The position numbers were made by a program, and so were the translations under genes. A model generated the notes under the pieces. That model did not search any database. It was not told where the DNA came from and saw only the letters and a program-made list of their open reading frames with translations. From Bacillus_I endophytica_A (GTDB lineage Bacteria > Bacillota > Bacilli > Bacillales > Bacillaceae_H), in NCBI RefSeq assembly GCF_026790145.1, contig NZ_JALAMS010000035.1, positions 1 to 64,000 of the forward strand: a DNA stretch of 64,000 bases, in the 5' to 3' direction. This document shows, in pieces, positions 15,582 to 24,583 of the stretch; the first letter of the stretch is position 1; each line of letters begins with the position of its first letter.

Positions 15582-16973
15582 TTATGATTTGACATTTAAA
15601 TTGCTATGTTTTTTCCCATATAAGAAGTAAACAACAGCTCCAGCAGCAATCCAAATGATAAATGAAATCCACGTAATTCCCGGTAAGCTTAGTGATAAAT
15701 AAATACAAAATAGGGCGCTTAATAGAGGAACAACTGGAACGAATGGAACGCGAAAAGTAGACTTAACATCTGGAAATTTCTTGCGCAAAATGATAATAGC
15801 AATGGAAACAAGCGTAAATGCGGCAAGAGTTCCCATATTAACAAGATGGGCAAGCGTTGTTAAATCAAGAAAACCAGAAATTCCTGCGCCAATAAATCCT
15901 GTAATCCACGTATTTAAAAATGGCGTTTGACGTTTTTTATTTAAACGCGATAAAGGCTTCGGTAGAAGACCATCACGACTCATTACAAATGACAAACGAA
16001 CTTGTGCATAAATAAGAGCTAAAATAACGGTAACCATTCCAATAACAGCGCCAACGGAAATAAAACCGGCAATCTTGTCTTGTCCAACAAAGGAAAGAGC
16101 AAATGAGACAGGAGCATCTACATTCAGCTTTGTGTATGGAACAATTCCTGTTAAGACGGCAGATACAGTAATATATAACACTGTACATACAACAAGAGAT
16201 CCAATAATTCCAATTGGCATATCACGCTGTGGACGCTTTACTTCTTCAGATGCTGTTGCAATAGCATCAAATCCGAGGTAAGCAAAAAAGACAGTTGCAG
16301 CACTTGTGATGACTCCGCTAATCCCAAAAGGCATAAAAGGAGACCAGTTTTCAGGTTTAACATACCCAATTCCAGTCACAATAAAAGCTAAAATCACAAC
16401 GATTTTTAAAATTACCATTACGTTGTTAAATCGAACGCTTTCTTTTACTCCATAGCTAACAAGGGCTGTAATTAAAAGAATGATGATCACAGCAGGTAAG
16501 TTTATAATCCCACCTTGCCCGCTTAAAGGAGCAGATCCAAGCGCTGTCGGAAAATGGAGACCAAAACCTGTTAGGAAAGATTGAAAATAAGAGGACCATC
16601 CTGTAGAAACAGCTGCCATTGCCAGTACATACTCGAGCATCAAATCCCATCCAATTAAGAAAGCGAAAAACTCGCCAAGCGTAGCATATGTATAGGTATA
16701 TACGCTACCTGAGACAGGAACGGAAGAAGAAAACTCTGCGTAGCAGAAGGCAGCAAGAGCACAAGCGATTCCAGCAATAACAAAAGATAAAATGAGAGCA
16801 GGGCCAGCGCTTGTTGCTGCAACAACACCTGTAATCACAAAGATGCCTGTGCCAATCACACAACCAACACCAAGGAAGATAAGATCTAACACGCTAAGTG
16901 TTCTTTTTAAATCTTTTTGTGTGCTTTGAGCTAAAAGAGCTTCTATCGTTTTCTTCCGAAAGATACTATTCAT
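15582..16973 (-). CDS. APC-family amino acid permease, YhdG/BcaP-like
   Basis: The 463-residue integral membrane protein has about 12 helices. It contains LGVGCVIGTGIFVITG in the first helix and FFAYLGFDAIATASEEVKRPQRDMPIGI, both typical of the cationic/branched-chain amino acid transporter branch of the APC family. The nearest remembered relative is B. subtilis BcaP (YhdG), the isoleucine-valine permease. It would import amino acids by proton symport. In B. subtilis that gene is under CodY, but I see no convincing CodY box directly upstream here, so the BcaP equivalence stays tentative. Confidence 0.82.
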   Translation of the reverse strand: MNSIFRKKTIEALLAQSTQKDLKRTLSVLDLIFLGVGCVIGTGIFVITGVVAATSAGPALILSFVIAGIACALAAFCYAEFSSSVPVSGSVYTYTYATLGEFFAFLIGWDLMLEYVLAMAAVSTGWSSYFQSFLTGFGLHFPTALGSAPLSGQGGIINLPAVIIILLITALVSYGVKESVRFNNVMVILKIVVILAFIVTGIGYVKPENWSPFMPFGISGVITSAATVFFAYLGFDAIATASEEVKRPQRDMPIGIIGSLVVCTVLYITVSAVLTGIVPYTKLNVDAPVSFALSFVGQDKIAGFISVGAVIGMVTVILALIYAQVRLSFVMSRDGLLPKPLSRLNKKRQTPFLNTWITGFIGAGISGFLDLTTLAHLVNMGTLAAFTLVSIAIIILRKKFPDVKSTFRVPFVPVVPLLSALFCIYLSLSLPGITWISFIIWIAAGAVVYFLYGKKHSNLNVKS

Positions 16974-17588
16974 AAATAAAAATCACCCTTTCTTCGATAT
17001 GAAATTGTCTTTTTGAAACATGAATTGCTTTATGTAGTATATTGTCGTTTTGTATCAGCGTCAAGAGAAGGTTTTAGAACAGAGTATGAAGGGTTTTGGG
17101 CGGCAAAAAGAAACGATAAACAGATCTTAAATGAAAGAATCTTTTTTTATATAATTTTCTTGGATGTATTCTTTTTTATATATGAAAGAATCCGTTTTGA
17201 AAATCCACTAGACAGCTACAAATTTACATCTATTTTTCAACATTACCTAACATGGATGAATATATGCATTAAACGATTTCGGTAGGAAAAGAGAGAAAAG
17301 GTACTTTTTTTAAATTTGTAACAGATTTTATTTTTACACGAGCAAAAGAACTGAAAATGAATGTGGGGGAGAAAATCTCTATTTTAGAATAGGGAATTTG
17401 TCATATTTTTCATTAATAAATGCTTCTATATAATAGAACGACTGGTTGTTAAAAAGAAAATAGTTTCCAGTTTTAAAAAAACATAAAAATGCTTACAATC
17501 CACACTCTAAAAGAGGCGGGTTCTTTTTCTGGAATTTTCCGTTCCTAAGTCCTTTGTCCTTTTTTGATCTACATCACTTTATAAAGAA
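16974..17588. other. Long AT-rich intergenic region
   Basis: About 615 bases between two divergently transcribed genes. The open frame at 17013-17285 has no ribosome-binding site, an unnatural aromatic/basic composition and no recognisable domain, so I do not call it. No RNA gene or repeat other than the inverted repeat at 17589-17618 is visible. Confidence 0.5.
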
Positions 17589-17618
17589 TTCACTTTATGA
17601 TAAAGTTAATAAAGTGAA
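17589..17618 (+). promoter_or_regulatory. 10-bp inverted repeat, likely operator of the acyl-CoA ligase gene
   Basis: TTCACTTTAT (17589-17598) and ATAAAGTGAA (17609-17618) are perfect arms with a 10-base spacer, 45 bases before the ligase start. An additional CACTTTATAAAG lies at 17575-17586, so the CACTTTAT word occurs twice directly and once inverted. Such clustering suggests a repressor site, possibly of a fatty-acid or TetR/GntR type regulator. The protein is unknown. Confidence 0.5.
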
Positions 17619-17663
17619 CAAAAAATAAAAAACAAAATCATTAGCTTAGGAGTGTGTAAAGCT

Positions 17664-19178
17664 ATGAAGACCATTCATTCTTACTTAGTAGAAAGATCTA
17701 TTGAAATACCAAACTTTGAAGGTTTAGTGGACCGAAAACACCGTTATACATTTAAACAATACAATGAAGAAGTAAACAGACTTGCTCATTATATGAAGGA
17801 AAAAGGGGTCCAAAAAGGAGACAGAGTCGCTCTGCTTCTTGAAAATACCTTATTTTATCCTGTAGCCCTTTTTGCATCATTTAAAGTAGGAGCTATTGCT
17901 ATTCCAACAAACAGTGAGTCAACAACCTTAGAAATGGAAAATGTAATTGATTCTGCCAAAGCTACACTTGTGCTTTATGATGAGAAATTTGCAAATGTGA
18001 TGGCCCCTCTTATTGAAGAAAAGGGGGATGTTATTTTTAAATCTGTAATGGCTCAAGATGAAAGCTTAGAAGGATTCCAACAATTTTTAAAAAGCTATTC
18101 AACGGATGAGCCAAATGTTGTGGTGAATCCAGAAGATCCAGCTCTTTTCTTATTCACATCAGGAACAACAGGAAAACCTAAAATTTGTGAAATTATTCAT
18201 AAAACGTATACAAGCTATTTTGAAAGTGGCGATGTTTCAAAATGGAAAAATACAGGTGAAGGAGCTCGTTTTCTTGCGGTTCATCCACTTTTCCATATGA
18301 GTTCTCTTATCAGCGTATTTGGAGCCGTTTTTATGGGAATGACAGTTGTTTGCTCTATGAAATCTGAGCCAAAACAAATTTGGGAAGTCATTCAAGATCA
18401 AAAAATCAATTCAATGATGGCTTTCCCATATGTTTATAATCATATGATTGAAGAATATCATAAAGGAAATTATGATGCGTCATCTCTTAAACAGCTTCAA
18501 ACAGGAGGAACAAAGGTACCATCCTCTTTATTTGATAAATATAAAGAAATTGATGTACCGCTTCTTTCTGGTTATGGAAGTACAGAAGCATTTGTGTTAA
18601 CAAGATATGTACCAAGTATGGGACGAGAAAAAGCAGATTCTGCTGGTCTTCCGGTCGACGACATTGAGATTAAAATTGTTGATAAGGATACACATGAACC
18701 TCTAGAAAATGGAGAAGTTGGAGAAATTTTAATCAGAAGCCCTTATGTTTTCGAAGGCTACTGGGGAAATGAAGAAGCAACTGAAAAAGCATTTGAAGAC
18801 GGCTGGTTCCTAATGGGAGACGCTGGGATGATTGATGAAGATGGTTTCTTATATATTATGGGACGCTATAAAGATGTTATTGTATATGGAGGCGAAAACA
18901 TCTATCCAGATGGAGTTGAGGAAGTATTAACATCAATTAAAGGAGTTCGAGAAGCGGCCGTTGTTGGGATGAAAGATGAAACATTTGGTGAAGTACCAAA
19001 AGCTTTCATTGTTAAACAACCAGGTTCACCGCTTAGTGAAGAGGATGTTCTTTCTTATTGTAAAGGACGCTTGTCTGACTACAAAATTCCAGCAGTTGAG
19101 TTTGTAGAGAGCCTTCCGAAAAACCCTGTAGGGAAAGTATTGAAAAACGTACTGCGTGACCGCAAACAATATGCTTAA
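17664..19178 (+). CDS. Class I adenylate-forming enzyme, acyl-CoA ligase type
   Basis: 504 residues from ATG 17664 (AGGAG 11 bases upstream; a GTG at 17652 is the alternative). The AMP-binding motif is TSGTTGKPK, with GYGSTE, the YKDVIVYGGENIYP hinge and the catalytic Lys in NPVGKVLKN. It activates a carboxylic acid with ATP and transfers it to CoA. After GKPK the usual Gly-Val is replaced by ICEI, a mild deviation from the family. It is a single-gene unit with a strong terminator. Whether it takes long-chain fatty acids or another acid cannot be read here. Confidence 0.85.
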   Translation: MKTIHSYLVERSIEIPNFEGLVDRKHRYTFKQYNEEVNRLAHYMKEKGVQKGDRVALLLENTLFYPVALFASFKVGAIAIPTNSESTTLEMENVIDSAKATLVLYDEKFANVMAPLIEEKGDVIFKSVMAQDESLEGFQQFLKSYSTDEPNVVVNPEDPALFLFTSGTTGKPKICEIIHKTYTSYFESGDVSKWKNTGEGARFLAVHPLFHMSSLISVFGAVFMGMTVVCSMKSEPKQIWEVIQDQKINSMMAFPYVYNHMIEEYHKGNYDASSLKQLQTGGTKVPSSLFDKYKEIDVPLLSGYGSTEAFVLTRYVPSMGREKADSAGLPVDDIEIKIVDKDTHEPLENGEVGEILIRSPYVFEGYWGNEEATEKAFEDGWFLMGDAGMIDEDGFLYIMGRYKDVIVYGGENIYPDGVEEVLTSIKGVREAAVVGMKDETFGEVPKAFIVKQPGSPLSEEDVLSYCKGRLSDYKIPAVEFVESLPKNPVGKVLKNVLRDRKQYA

Positions 19179-19179
19179 C

Positions 19180-19210
19180 AAAAAAATCGAGCAGAAATGC
19201 TCGTTTTTTT
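19180..19210 (+). terminator. Terminator after the acyl-CoA ligase
   Basis: CGAGCA-GAAA-TGCTCG (19188-19203) flanked by A and T runs. Confidence 0.9.
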
Positions 19211-19747
19211 GTTGACATAAGTGATTTATAGGTGTATATTAATATATTGCTGACTCTTTTTTAAGCAGTTTAATACATGTTTATTTCTCTTTTTAATAAG
19301 AGAAACGGAGCTTAAACACACTATTAAATATTCGAGGGTAAATAAATCGTATGACTACGTTAAATATAACTGGAACATTATATCTAAAAAGTGAGAAGAA
19401 ACAAAGCTATAAGAAATTTTTTTCTAATAGCGAGAATATGAACATCTCACATGCGACGAGTAATTTAATTCCGACTAAAAAGAAACTCAAGACTTTGTTC
19501 GTAGCAGGCACGGCCTAGGAGCCGTAAGCATGAAAGAGAGGTAGGGCTTTCATTGTTTCTAGTTTTGGGAAGTTACTCTCGATCATAAGTTGAATCAAAA
19601 GAAAATTCACCGCATATAATAAAGGGTTAGTATCCACAATTTTCTTTGTGAAATCTTTCTTTAATACATTTTAATGGCTTAACTTCGCCTTTTTTGGAAA
19701 GGCTATGAAAAGGAAATGAATCCATTTCAAGACCAAGGAGTGAGCGC
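19211..19747. other. Intergenic region with hairpins and a doubtful 55-codon ORF
   Basis: The region contains a hairpin near 19285-19306 (TTTCTCTT/AAGAGAAA), then an ORF 19351-19518 of 55 codons. The ORF has a poorly placed GAGGG and a Lys/Ser/Asn-rich product with no known domain. Two short stems follow, ACGGC/GCCGT (19510-19525) and ATGAAAG/CTTTCAT (19530-19553). This succession of stems before ydjO could be an untranslated leader, but I recognise no riboswitch class. Confidence 0.35.
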
Positions 19748-19942
19748 ATGTATAATAAAAAGGAAGTCCCTGAAATTGTGACAGCAGAAACGAAAGTTTG
19801 GAACTGTGTTTCCGAAGATTGTAACTGCTGGGTGCGAGATAATTTTAAAAGCAGTGAGACGCCGACATGCCCGCTTTGTGAAAGTGAAATGAAGTCGGGA
19901 GTAGAAATTCTTCAAGTTGTCGATAATCCAACACTTTCATAA
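19748..19942 (+). CDS. ydjO: YdjO family small zinc-ribbon-like protein
   Basis: This 64-residue cysteine-rich protein has two Cys pairs (C26/C31/C33 region VWNCVSEDCNCWVR and CPLC at about 48-51) in a zinc-ribbon arrangement. The WNC..CNCWVRDNF and CPLCESEMK.G signature is that of the YdjO family, small cold-inducible proteins found across Bacillus. It is cytoplasmic, with no signal or membrane helix. CAAGGAG lies upstream of the ATG and a terminator follows directly, so it is monocistronic. The biochemical role is not known for the family. Confidence 0.85.
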   Translation: MYNKKEVPEIVTAETKVWNCVSEDCNCWVRDNFKSSETPTCPLCESEMKSGVEILQVVDNPTLS

Positions 19943-19943
19943 T

Positions 19944-19973
19944 AAAAAACCAGCGAAATTGGCTGGTTTTTTA
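19944..19973 (+). terminator. Terminator after ydjO
   Basis: AACCAGC/GCTGGTT stem (19948-19954, 19962-19968) followed by a T-run. Confidence 0.9.
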
Positions 19974-20050
19974 TTGTTTCAGATAAAAGAGCAACTTTCT
20001 ACCAAATATTAACGTCTATTTTGAAAATATGGTAAAAAGGTTGGTCAATT

Positions 20051-20848
20051 ATGATATTAGTCCTTATCATGGTTTTAACAGGAGTTATTCACTTTGTAGA
20101 AACATCGTGCTACAGCATTCGATTTGGAGGAGTGAAGTTAAAGAAAATTGCCGTATCTCTTTCCATTGCAAGTGCTGTTTTACTTATCGCAAGAACATCG
20201 AATTTGTCTCAGTCTATGCTTTTAGGGAATATGGTAGATAGCGTTGATGAAGGCATGGAAGGAAGTATTGTTCTTTCCTTTCGTCTTATTTTATTGAGTG
20301 CTTCAATCGGAACGCTCATTAGTATAGTTGCTTATCCAACAATGGCAAAACTTTCTCCTCTACTTATTAAGCGTTTTGAGATAGAAGGATCACTAATGAA
20401 TTTAATGACGCTCACAAATATTAAAAAATTACGTTATGTTCCTTCGTACATAAGAAAGCCAAGAATAACAGTCATGCAAAAACTTCGCATTGGAGGGATT
20501 CCGAAGCGAATGATGCTCACAAACATTTTCGTAACCTCTGTTTATACAACTGGAGTTCTTTCAGCTTTGTATGCTTCAATTCTCGATCCTGCTCATAGTG
20601 CAACATCTATTATGTCAGCTGGAATTATTAACGGAGTAGCCACGATTTTATTTACGCTATTTCTTGATCCACACATAGCACTTTTGACAGAGCGTGCGCT
20701 CATTGAGGACACAGGGTCTTCTGCAATGACAAGAACATATATCTTTCTTATGATTTCACGTTTAATAGGGACGATAATGTCTCAAATCTTCTTTCTTCCA
20801 GCAGCTGTTCTTATTACCTATATAAGTAAGCTTATTGGCGTCTTATAG
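20051..20848 (+). CDS. amj: Lipid II flippase Amj family protein
   Basis: The 265-residue polytopic membrane protein (about six helices) matches the DUF2837/YdaH family. It has GVIHFVETSCYSIRFGGVK near the N terminus, the SLSIASAVLLIARTSNLSQ helix and a C-terminal segment SRLIGTIMSQIFFLPAAVLITYISKL. In B. subtilis Amj flips lipid II across the membrane when MurJ is missing. There it is controlled by sigma-M and responds to envelope stress. It is a single gene here with its own terminator. No sigma-M promoter was convincingly seen upstream. Confidence 0.88.
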   Translation: MILVLIMVLTGVIHFVETSCYSIRFGGVKLKKIAVSLSIASAVLLIARTSNLSQSMLLGNMVDSVDEGMEGSIVLSFRLILLSASIGTLISIVAYPTMAKLSPLLIKRFEIEGSLMNLMTLTNIKKLRYVPSYIRKPRITVMQKLRIGGIPKRMMLTNIFVTSVYTTGVLSALYASILDPAHSATSIMSAGIINGVATILFTLFLDPHIALLTERALIEDTGSSAMTRTYIFLMISRLIGTIMSQIFFLPAAVLITYISKLIGVL

Positions 20849-20868
20849 TTTTGGAAGATAGCTTCTAC

Positions 20869-20912
20869 TTTTTACAAAAGAGCAATGGACAAGTTGCTCT
20901 TTTTGTAAAAAA
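20869..20912 (+). terminator. Terminator after amj
   Basis: TTTTTACAAAAGAGCAA pairs with TTGCTCTTTTTGTAAAAAA around an 8-base loop. Confidence 0.85.
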
Positions 20913-21059
20913 ACGACAGAAAAAATATTTATTTGTCAAAAAGCTATTGACAAATGAGGAAAAGATAATTTTTTTATGATTTTTAAAAGTTTCTTGGATT
21001 TACCAAGGTAGTTTCCTCATCTATCCCACGAATGACAAGTGTTACAGCGTGTTCTAAAA

Positions 21060-21094
21060 TCCTTTTTGTATGCGTTTTCAAAACGCTAAAAGGC
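21060..21094 (+). repeat. Nested inverted repeat upstream of the proline operon
   Basis: GCGTTTT-C-AAAACGC (21072-21086) is extended outward by CCTTTT/AAAAGG. It lies upstream of a TTGACA hexamer (21117-21122). No T-box specifier or GGTGG motif is present, so T-box control, known for proline genes in Bacillus, is not seen. It may be an operator or end hairpin. Confidence 0.4.
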
Positions 21095-21197
21095 TTGTCT
21101 TACAGGCGTTTCAACCTTGACATAGAATATGACCATGTTACGATTAATTACGTTGTTGGCACAAAAAACAGCAGTACATTTTAAAGGAGAGGATATT

Positions 21198-22040
21198 TTG
21201 ATTAGTAATCAAAAAGTTGCTTTTTTAGGAGCTGGTTCAATGGCAGAAGCAATGATTTCTGGCATTGTAGAAGCAGAGTTAATTCCTGCTGAACAAATTA
21301 TTGCGACAAATAAAAGCAATGAAGAGAGATTACAACAGCTGAGAAATAAATATGGAATTCGTGCAATGAAACGTGAAGAATTGGATTTTAGCTCGGTAGA
21401 TTTTTTCATCTTAGCAATGAAACCAAAAGATATCGATGAGGCTCTTTCATCTATTAAAGATAAAGTAACAAAAGAGCAGGTTATCTTATCTGTATTAGCG
21501 GGTATACCAACTTCATATATGGAAGAAAATTTAAATGAAGACCAACAAGTTATTCGCGTTATGCCAAATACATCGAGCATGTTAAGAGAATCGGCAACAG
21601 CACTTTCACCAGGAAAGCACACATCGATGGATAAAGTAATATTAGCGAAAAAGCTTCTAGCTTGCATTGGTGAAGTTTACGTAATTGAAGAAGATAAAAT
21701 GGACATCTTTACAGGAATTGCTGGAAGTGGTCCTGCGTACTTCTATTATTTGATGGAACATATTGAAAAAACAGCGAAAGAAGCCGGTCTTGATGAAGAA
21801 ACAGCACGTCAAATTGGTTCTCAAACAATTCTTGGTGCAGCAAAAATGATGATGGAGCAAGATGATACACCTGCTGATTTACGCAAGAAAGTAACGTCAC
21901 CAAACGGCACGACAGCAGCTGGACTTGCAGCGCTTGAAAAACACGGAGGCGGAGAAGCGATTTCAGAAGCCATTAAAGGTGCGGCACAGCGTTCAGAAGA
22001 AATCAGTGCTAATTTAAATAAAAAAATAGTCACTCAGTAA
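21198..22040 (+). CDS. proI: Pyrroline-5-carboxylate reductase
   Basis: The TTG at 21198 is chosen as start because AAAGGAGAGG stands just before it. An upstream ATG at 21129 would add 23 unrelated residues. The 280-residue protein has the N-terminal Rossmann motif FLGAGSMAEAMI. The C-terminal signature with GSGPAYFYYLMEH and DLRKKVTSPNGTTAAGLAAL is typical of ProC/ProI. It reduces P5C to proline with NADPH, the last step of proline synthesis, and heads a proI-proB-proA operon. The symbol follows B. subtilis use for the gene with proBA-type partners; proC is the general name. Confidence 0.93.
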   Translation: MISNQKVAFLGAGSMAEAMISGIVEAELIPAEQIIATNKSNEERLQQLRNKYGIRAMKREELDFSSVDFFILAMKPKDIDEALSSIKDKVTKEQVILSVLAGIPTSYMEENLNEDQQVIRVMPNTSSMLRESATALSPGKHTSMDKVILAKKLLACIGEVYVIEEDKMDIFTGIAGSGPAYFYYLMEHIEKTAKEAGLDEETARQIGSQTILGAAKMMMEQDDTPADLRKKVTSPNGTTAAGLAALEKHGGGEAISEAIKGAAQRSEEISANLNKKIVTQ

Positions 22041-22091
22041 ACGTAAATTAAAAATATAAATTGAAACTAGCTATAAAACAGGAGTGAGATG

Positions 22092-23213
22092 ATGTCATTA
22101 GACACCGTAAAACGGGTTGTCATAAAAATTGGAAGCAGTTCACTAACAAGTAGACATGGAGAAATAAGTAGAAGAAAATTAGAAAAGTTAGTTGACCAAG
22201 TTGTGCAATTAAAAGATCAGGGACATGAAATATTGCTTGTTTCATCTGGAGCAGTTGCGGCGGGTTATCGCAAGCTCGGATGTCTTGAACGTCCAAGTTC
22301 TTTACCTGAAAAACAAGCAGCCGCATCAATAGGGCAAGGATTATTGATGGAAGCTTATTCAGAGCTTTTTCTATCACACGGTTATGTTACGTCACAAATT
22401 TTAATTACGAGAAACGATTTCTCAGACGAAACTCGCTATAATAACGTGCGTAACACAACAAGTATCTTGCTTGAACGCGGAATTGTACCAATCGTAAACG
22501 AAAACGATACGGTAACAGTTGATCGCTTAAAATTCGGTGACAACGATACGCTATCAGCTAAAGTAGCCGGTCTTGTTAATGCAGATTTACTCATCATTCT
22601 TTCCGATATTGACGGACTTTATGACGACAATCCACATAACAACCAAGATGCTAAGCTGTTACGCACCGTTGACAAAATCACACCAGAAATTGAAGCAGCT
22701 GCTGGTGGTTCAGGTAGCAGTGTTGGAACCGGAGGTATGAAATCTAAAATTGAGGCAGTTAAGATTGCAAATGCTTCCGGTATTCCAACTTTCCTTGGTA
22801 AGGCAGGAGTTTCAAATATTTTGGACGATGCTGTCCAAAATAAAGCAAAAGGAACGTATTTTACATGTGCAGAAGGAGCGCTAAACTTAAATCATAAGGA
22901 ACAATGGATTGCTTTTAATTCAGGTCCTGAAGGAGAAATTACCGTTGATGAACAAGGGAAGAAAGAGATTTTGGAAAACTCTGAAAGTTTACTTCCTACA
23001 CATGTTTATAGCGTTGAAGGTACATTTCAAAGCAAAAGCGTTGTACGTATTACTGATTTGAATGGAGAAGCAATTGGCCTTGGCATTGTAAATTACTCTT
23101 CTGAAGATTTAACGCTTTGCCGAGATCTTGAAGCTCTTGAAGCAAAAGAAGCGGCCGTAAAGTTTGAAGACTTAGTTTGTCATAAAGAAGTAATAACGCC
23201 AATTAAAATATAG
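22092..23213 (+). CDS. proB: Glutamate 5-kinase with C-terminal PUA domain
   Basis: 373 residues from the second of two adjacent ATGs (GGAG seven bases before it). The amino acid kinase domain (about 1-255) has VVIKIGSSSLTS, VSSGAVAAGYRKLG, VNENDTV, DIDGLYD and GTGGMKSKIEA. A PUA domain (about 275-360) follows, with GEITVDEQGKKEIL. It phosphorylates glutamate to glutamyl 5-phosphate and is the proline-inhibited step. It lies 51 bases after proI and 63 before proA, in one operon. Confidence 0.96.
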   Translation: MSLDTVKRVVIKIGSSSLTSRHGEISRRKLEKLVDQVVQLKDQGHEILLVSSGAVAAGYRKLGCLERPSSLPEKQAAASIGQGLLMEAYSELFLSHGYVTSQILITRNDFSDETRYNNVRNTTSILLERGIVPIVNENDTVTVDRLKFGDNDTLSAKVAGLVNADLLIILSDIDGLYDDNPHNNQDAKLLRTVDKITPEIEAAAGGSGSSVGTGGMKSKIEAVKIANASGIPTFLGKAGVSNILDDAVQNKAKGTYFTCAEGALNLNHKEQWIAFNSGPEGEITVDEQGKKEILENSESLLPTHVYSVEGTFQSKSVVRITDLNGEAIGLGIVNYSSEDLTLCRDLEALEAKEAAVKFEDLVCHKEVITPIKI

Positions 23214-23276
23214 CTTAGCTGTAAATATAGTTCGATTATTCTATGAAATAAAAAACTAGGAGGCATTACTTTACAC

Positions 23277-24539
23277 ATGACGTTAACAAAAGAAGTATCA
23301 AACGTAAAAGAACAAGGGAAAAAAGCAAAAAAGGCAGCAAAAACGCTTTGTTTGTTGACAACAGATGAAAAGAACAGAGCATTGCTAACATTAGCTCAAC
23401 ATCTTGAAGAAAATTATGAAAAGATTTTAGAGGCAAATGAGCGTGACTTACAGAAAGGACGCGAGCAAAACTTTGAGGAAGCTTTTATGGATCGTTTAGC
23501 TCTTTCAAAAGAAAGAGTTCATGAGTTTGCGGAGGGACTTAGAAATGTTGCCAAGCTCGACGATCCTGTTGGAGAAGAACTTTCAAGCTGGACACTTGAT
23601 AACGATCTTGGTGTTAAAACAGTTCGTGTACCGCTTGGGGTTATTGGGATGATTTATGAAGCAAGACCAAACGTAACGGTTGATGCAACAGGTCTTGCTT
23701 TAAAATCAGGAAATGCCATTATTTTAAAAGGGGGCTCATCAGCTCTTCATTCGAATGGAGCTATCGTAGATGTGATTCATGAGGCTCTAGATCAAACAAA
23801 AATTCCAAGCGATGCTGTACAATTTATTTCAACAGCAAACCGAGAAGCAACGAGCGAACTTTTTACAATGAAAGATGAAATTGATGTGCTTATTCCACGT
23901 GGAGGAGCTTCACTTATTAATACTGTTGTGAACAATGCAAGCGTTCCGGTACTAGAGACAGGAGTAGGAAATTGTCATCTTTACGTTGATCGTGATGCGG
24001 AAGTGGAAAAAGCTTTAAATATTATCATTAATGCTAAAACAGATCGTCCTGCTGTATGTAACGCAGCAGAAACGCTCATCCTCCATGAAGAATGGTTGCA
24101 AAATTATCAAAAAGAGCTGAAAAAAGCTCTTTCTGACGCAGGAATTACTGTTCATGGAGATGACAAAGCGCTTGCTGTTTTTAACGATGGATATAAAGCA
24201 GAAGAGAAAGACTGGAAAGAAGAATATTTAAGTTTAGATCTTGCTATTAAAGTCGTAAGTAACATCGATGAAGCAATTGAGCATATTGAAAAATACGGTA
24301 CAAAACATTCGGAAGCGATTATTACTGAAAATGCAGAAGCAGCGAACAAATTTACAACACTCGTAGATGCTGCAGCTCTTTATCACAATGCTTCCACAAG
24401 ATTCACAGACGGTGGAGCGCTCGGATTTGGAGCAGAAATTGGGATTTCGACGCAAAAGTTACATGCGCGCGGTCCAATGGGTCTTCCAGCTCTTACAACC
24501 GTAAAATATGTGATGAACGGTACAGGACAAATTCGTTAA
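23277..24539 (+). CDS. proA: Gamma-glutamyl phosphate reductase
   Basis: The 420-residue aldehyde-dehydrogenase-fold enzyme has PLGVIGMIYEARPNVTVDATGLALKSGN near residue 120-150, LIPRGGASLI, and the catalytic cysteine in DRPAVCNAAETLI (about 260). The C-terminal signature ASTRFTDGGALGFGAEIGIST is present. It reduces glutamyl 5-phosphate to the semialdehyde with NADPH, and the product closes to P5C for ProI. AGGAGG lies 13 bases before the ATG. A strong terminator follows at 24552. Confidence 0.96.
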   Translation: MTLTKEVSNVKEQGKKAKKAAKTLCLLTTDEKNRALLTLAQHLEENYEKILEANERDLQKGREQNFEEAFMDRLALSKERVHEFAEGLRNVAKLDDPVGEELSSWTLDNDLGVKTVRVPLGVIGMIYEARPNVTVDATGLALKSGNAIILKGGSSALHSNGAIVDVIHEALDQTKIPSDAVQFISTANREATSELFTMKDEIDVLIPRGGASLINTVVNNASVPVLETGVGNCHLYVDRDAEVEKALNIIINAKTDRPAVCNAAETLILHEEWLQNYQKELKKALSDAGITVHGDDKALAVFNDGYKAEEKDWKEEYLSLDLAIKVVSNIDEAIEHIEKYGTKHSEAIITENAEAANKFTTLVDAAALYHNASTRFTDGGALGFGAEIGISTQKLHARGPMGLPALTTVKYVMNGTGQIR

Positions 24540-24551
24540 TATTAATAAAGG

Positions 24552-24583
24552 AAAACCACCCTCCCAGATAGGGTGGTTTTTCT
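24552..24583. terminator. Bidirectional terminator after proA
   Basis: AAAACCACCCT and AGGGTGGTTTT flank CCCAGAT and run into T's. It also serves the converging chemoreceptor remnant. Confidence 0.9.

Noticed and set aside
17013..17285. 90-codon open frame upstream of the acyl-CoA ligase
   Set aside because: No ribosome-binding site, aromatic/basic composition unlike protein, no domain, and it lies in the divergent promoter region.
21129..21197. ATG start giving a 23-residue extension of the P5C reductase
   Set aside because: The extension is not family-like, while TTG 21198 has a strong ribosome site and gives the usual N terminus.
20913..21197. T-box riboswitch for the proline operon
   Set aside because: I looked for the conserved T-box sequence and a specifier loop and found neither. 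Only a nested inverted repeat is present.
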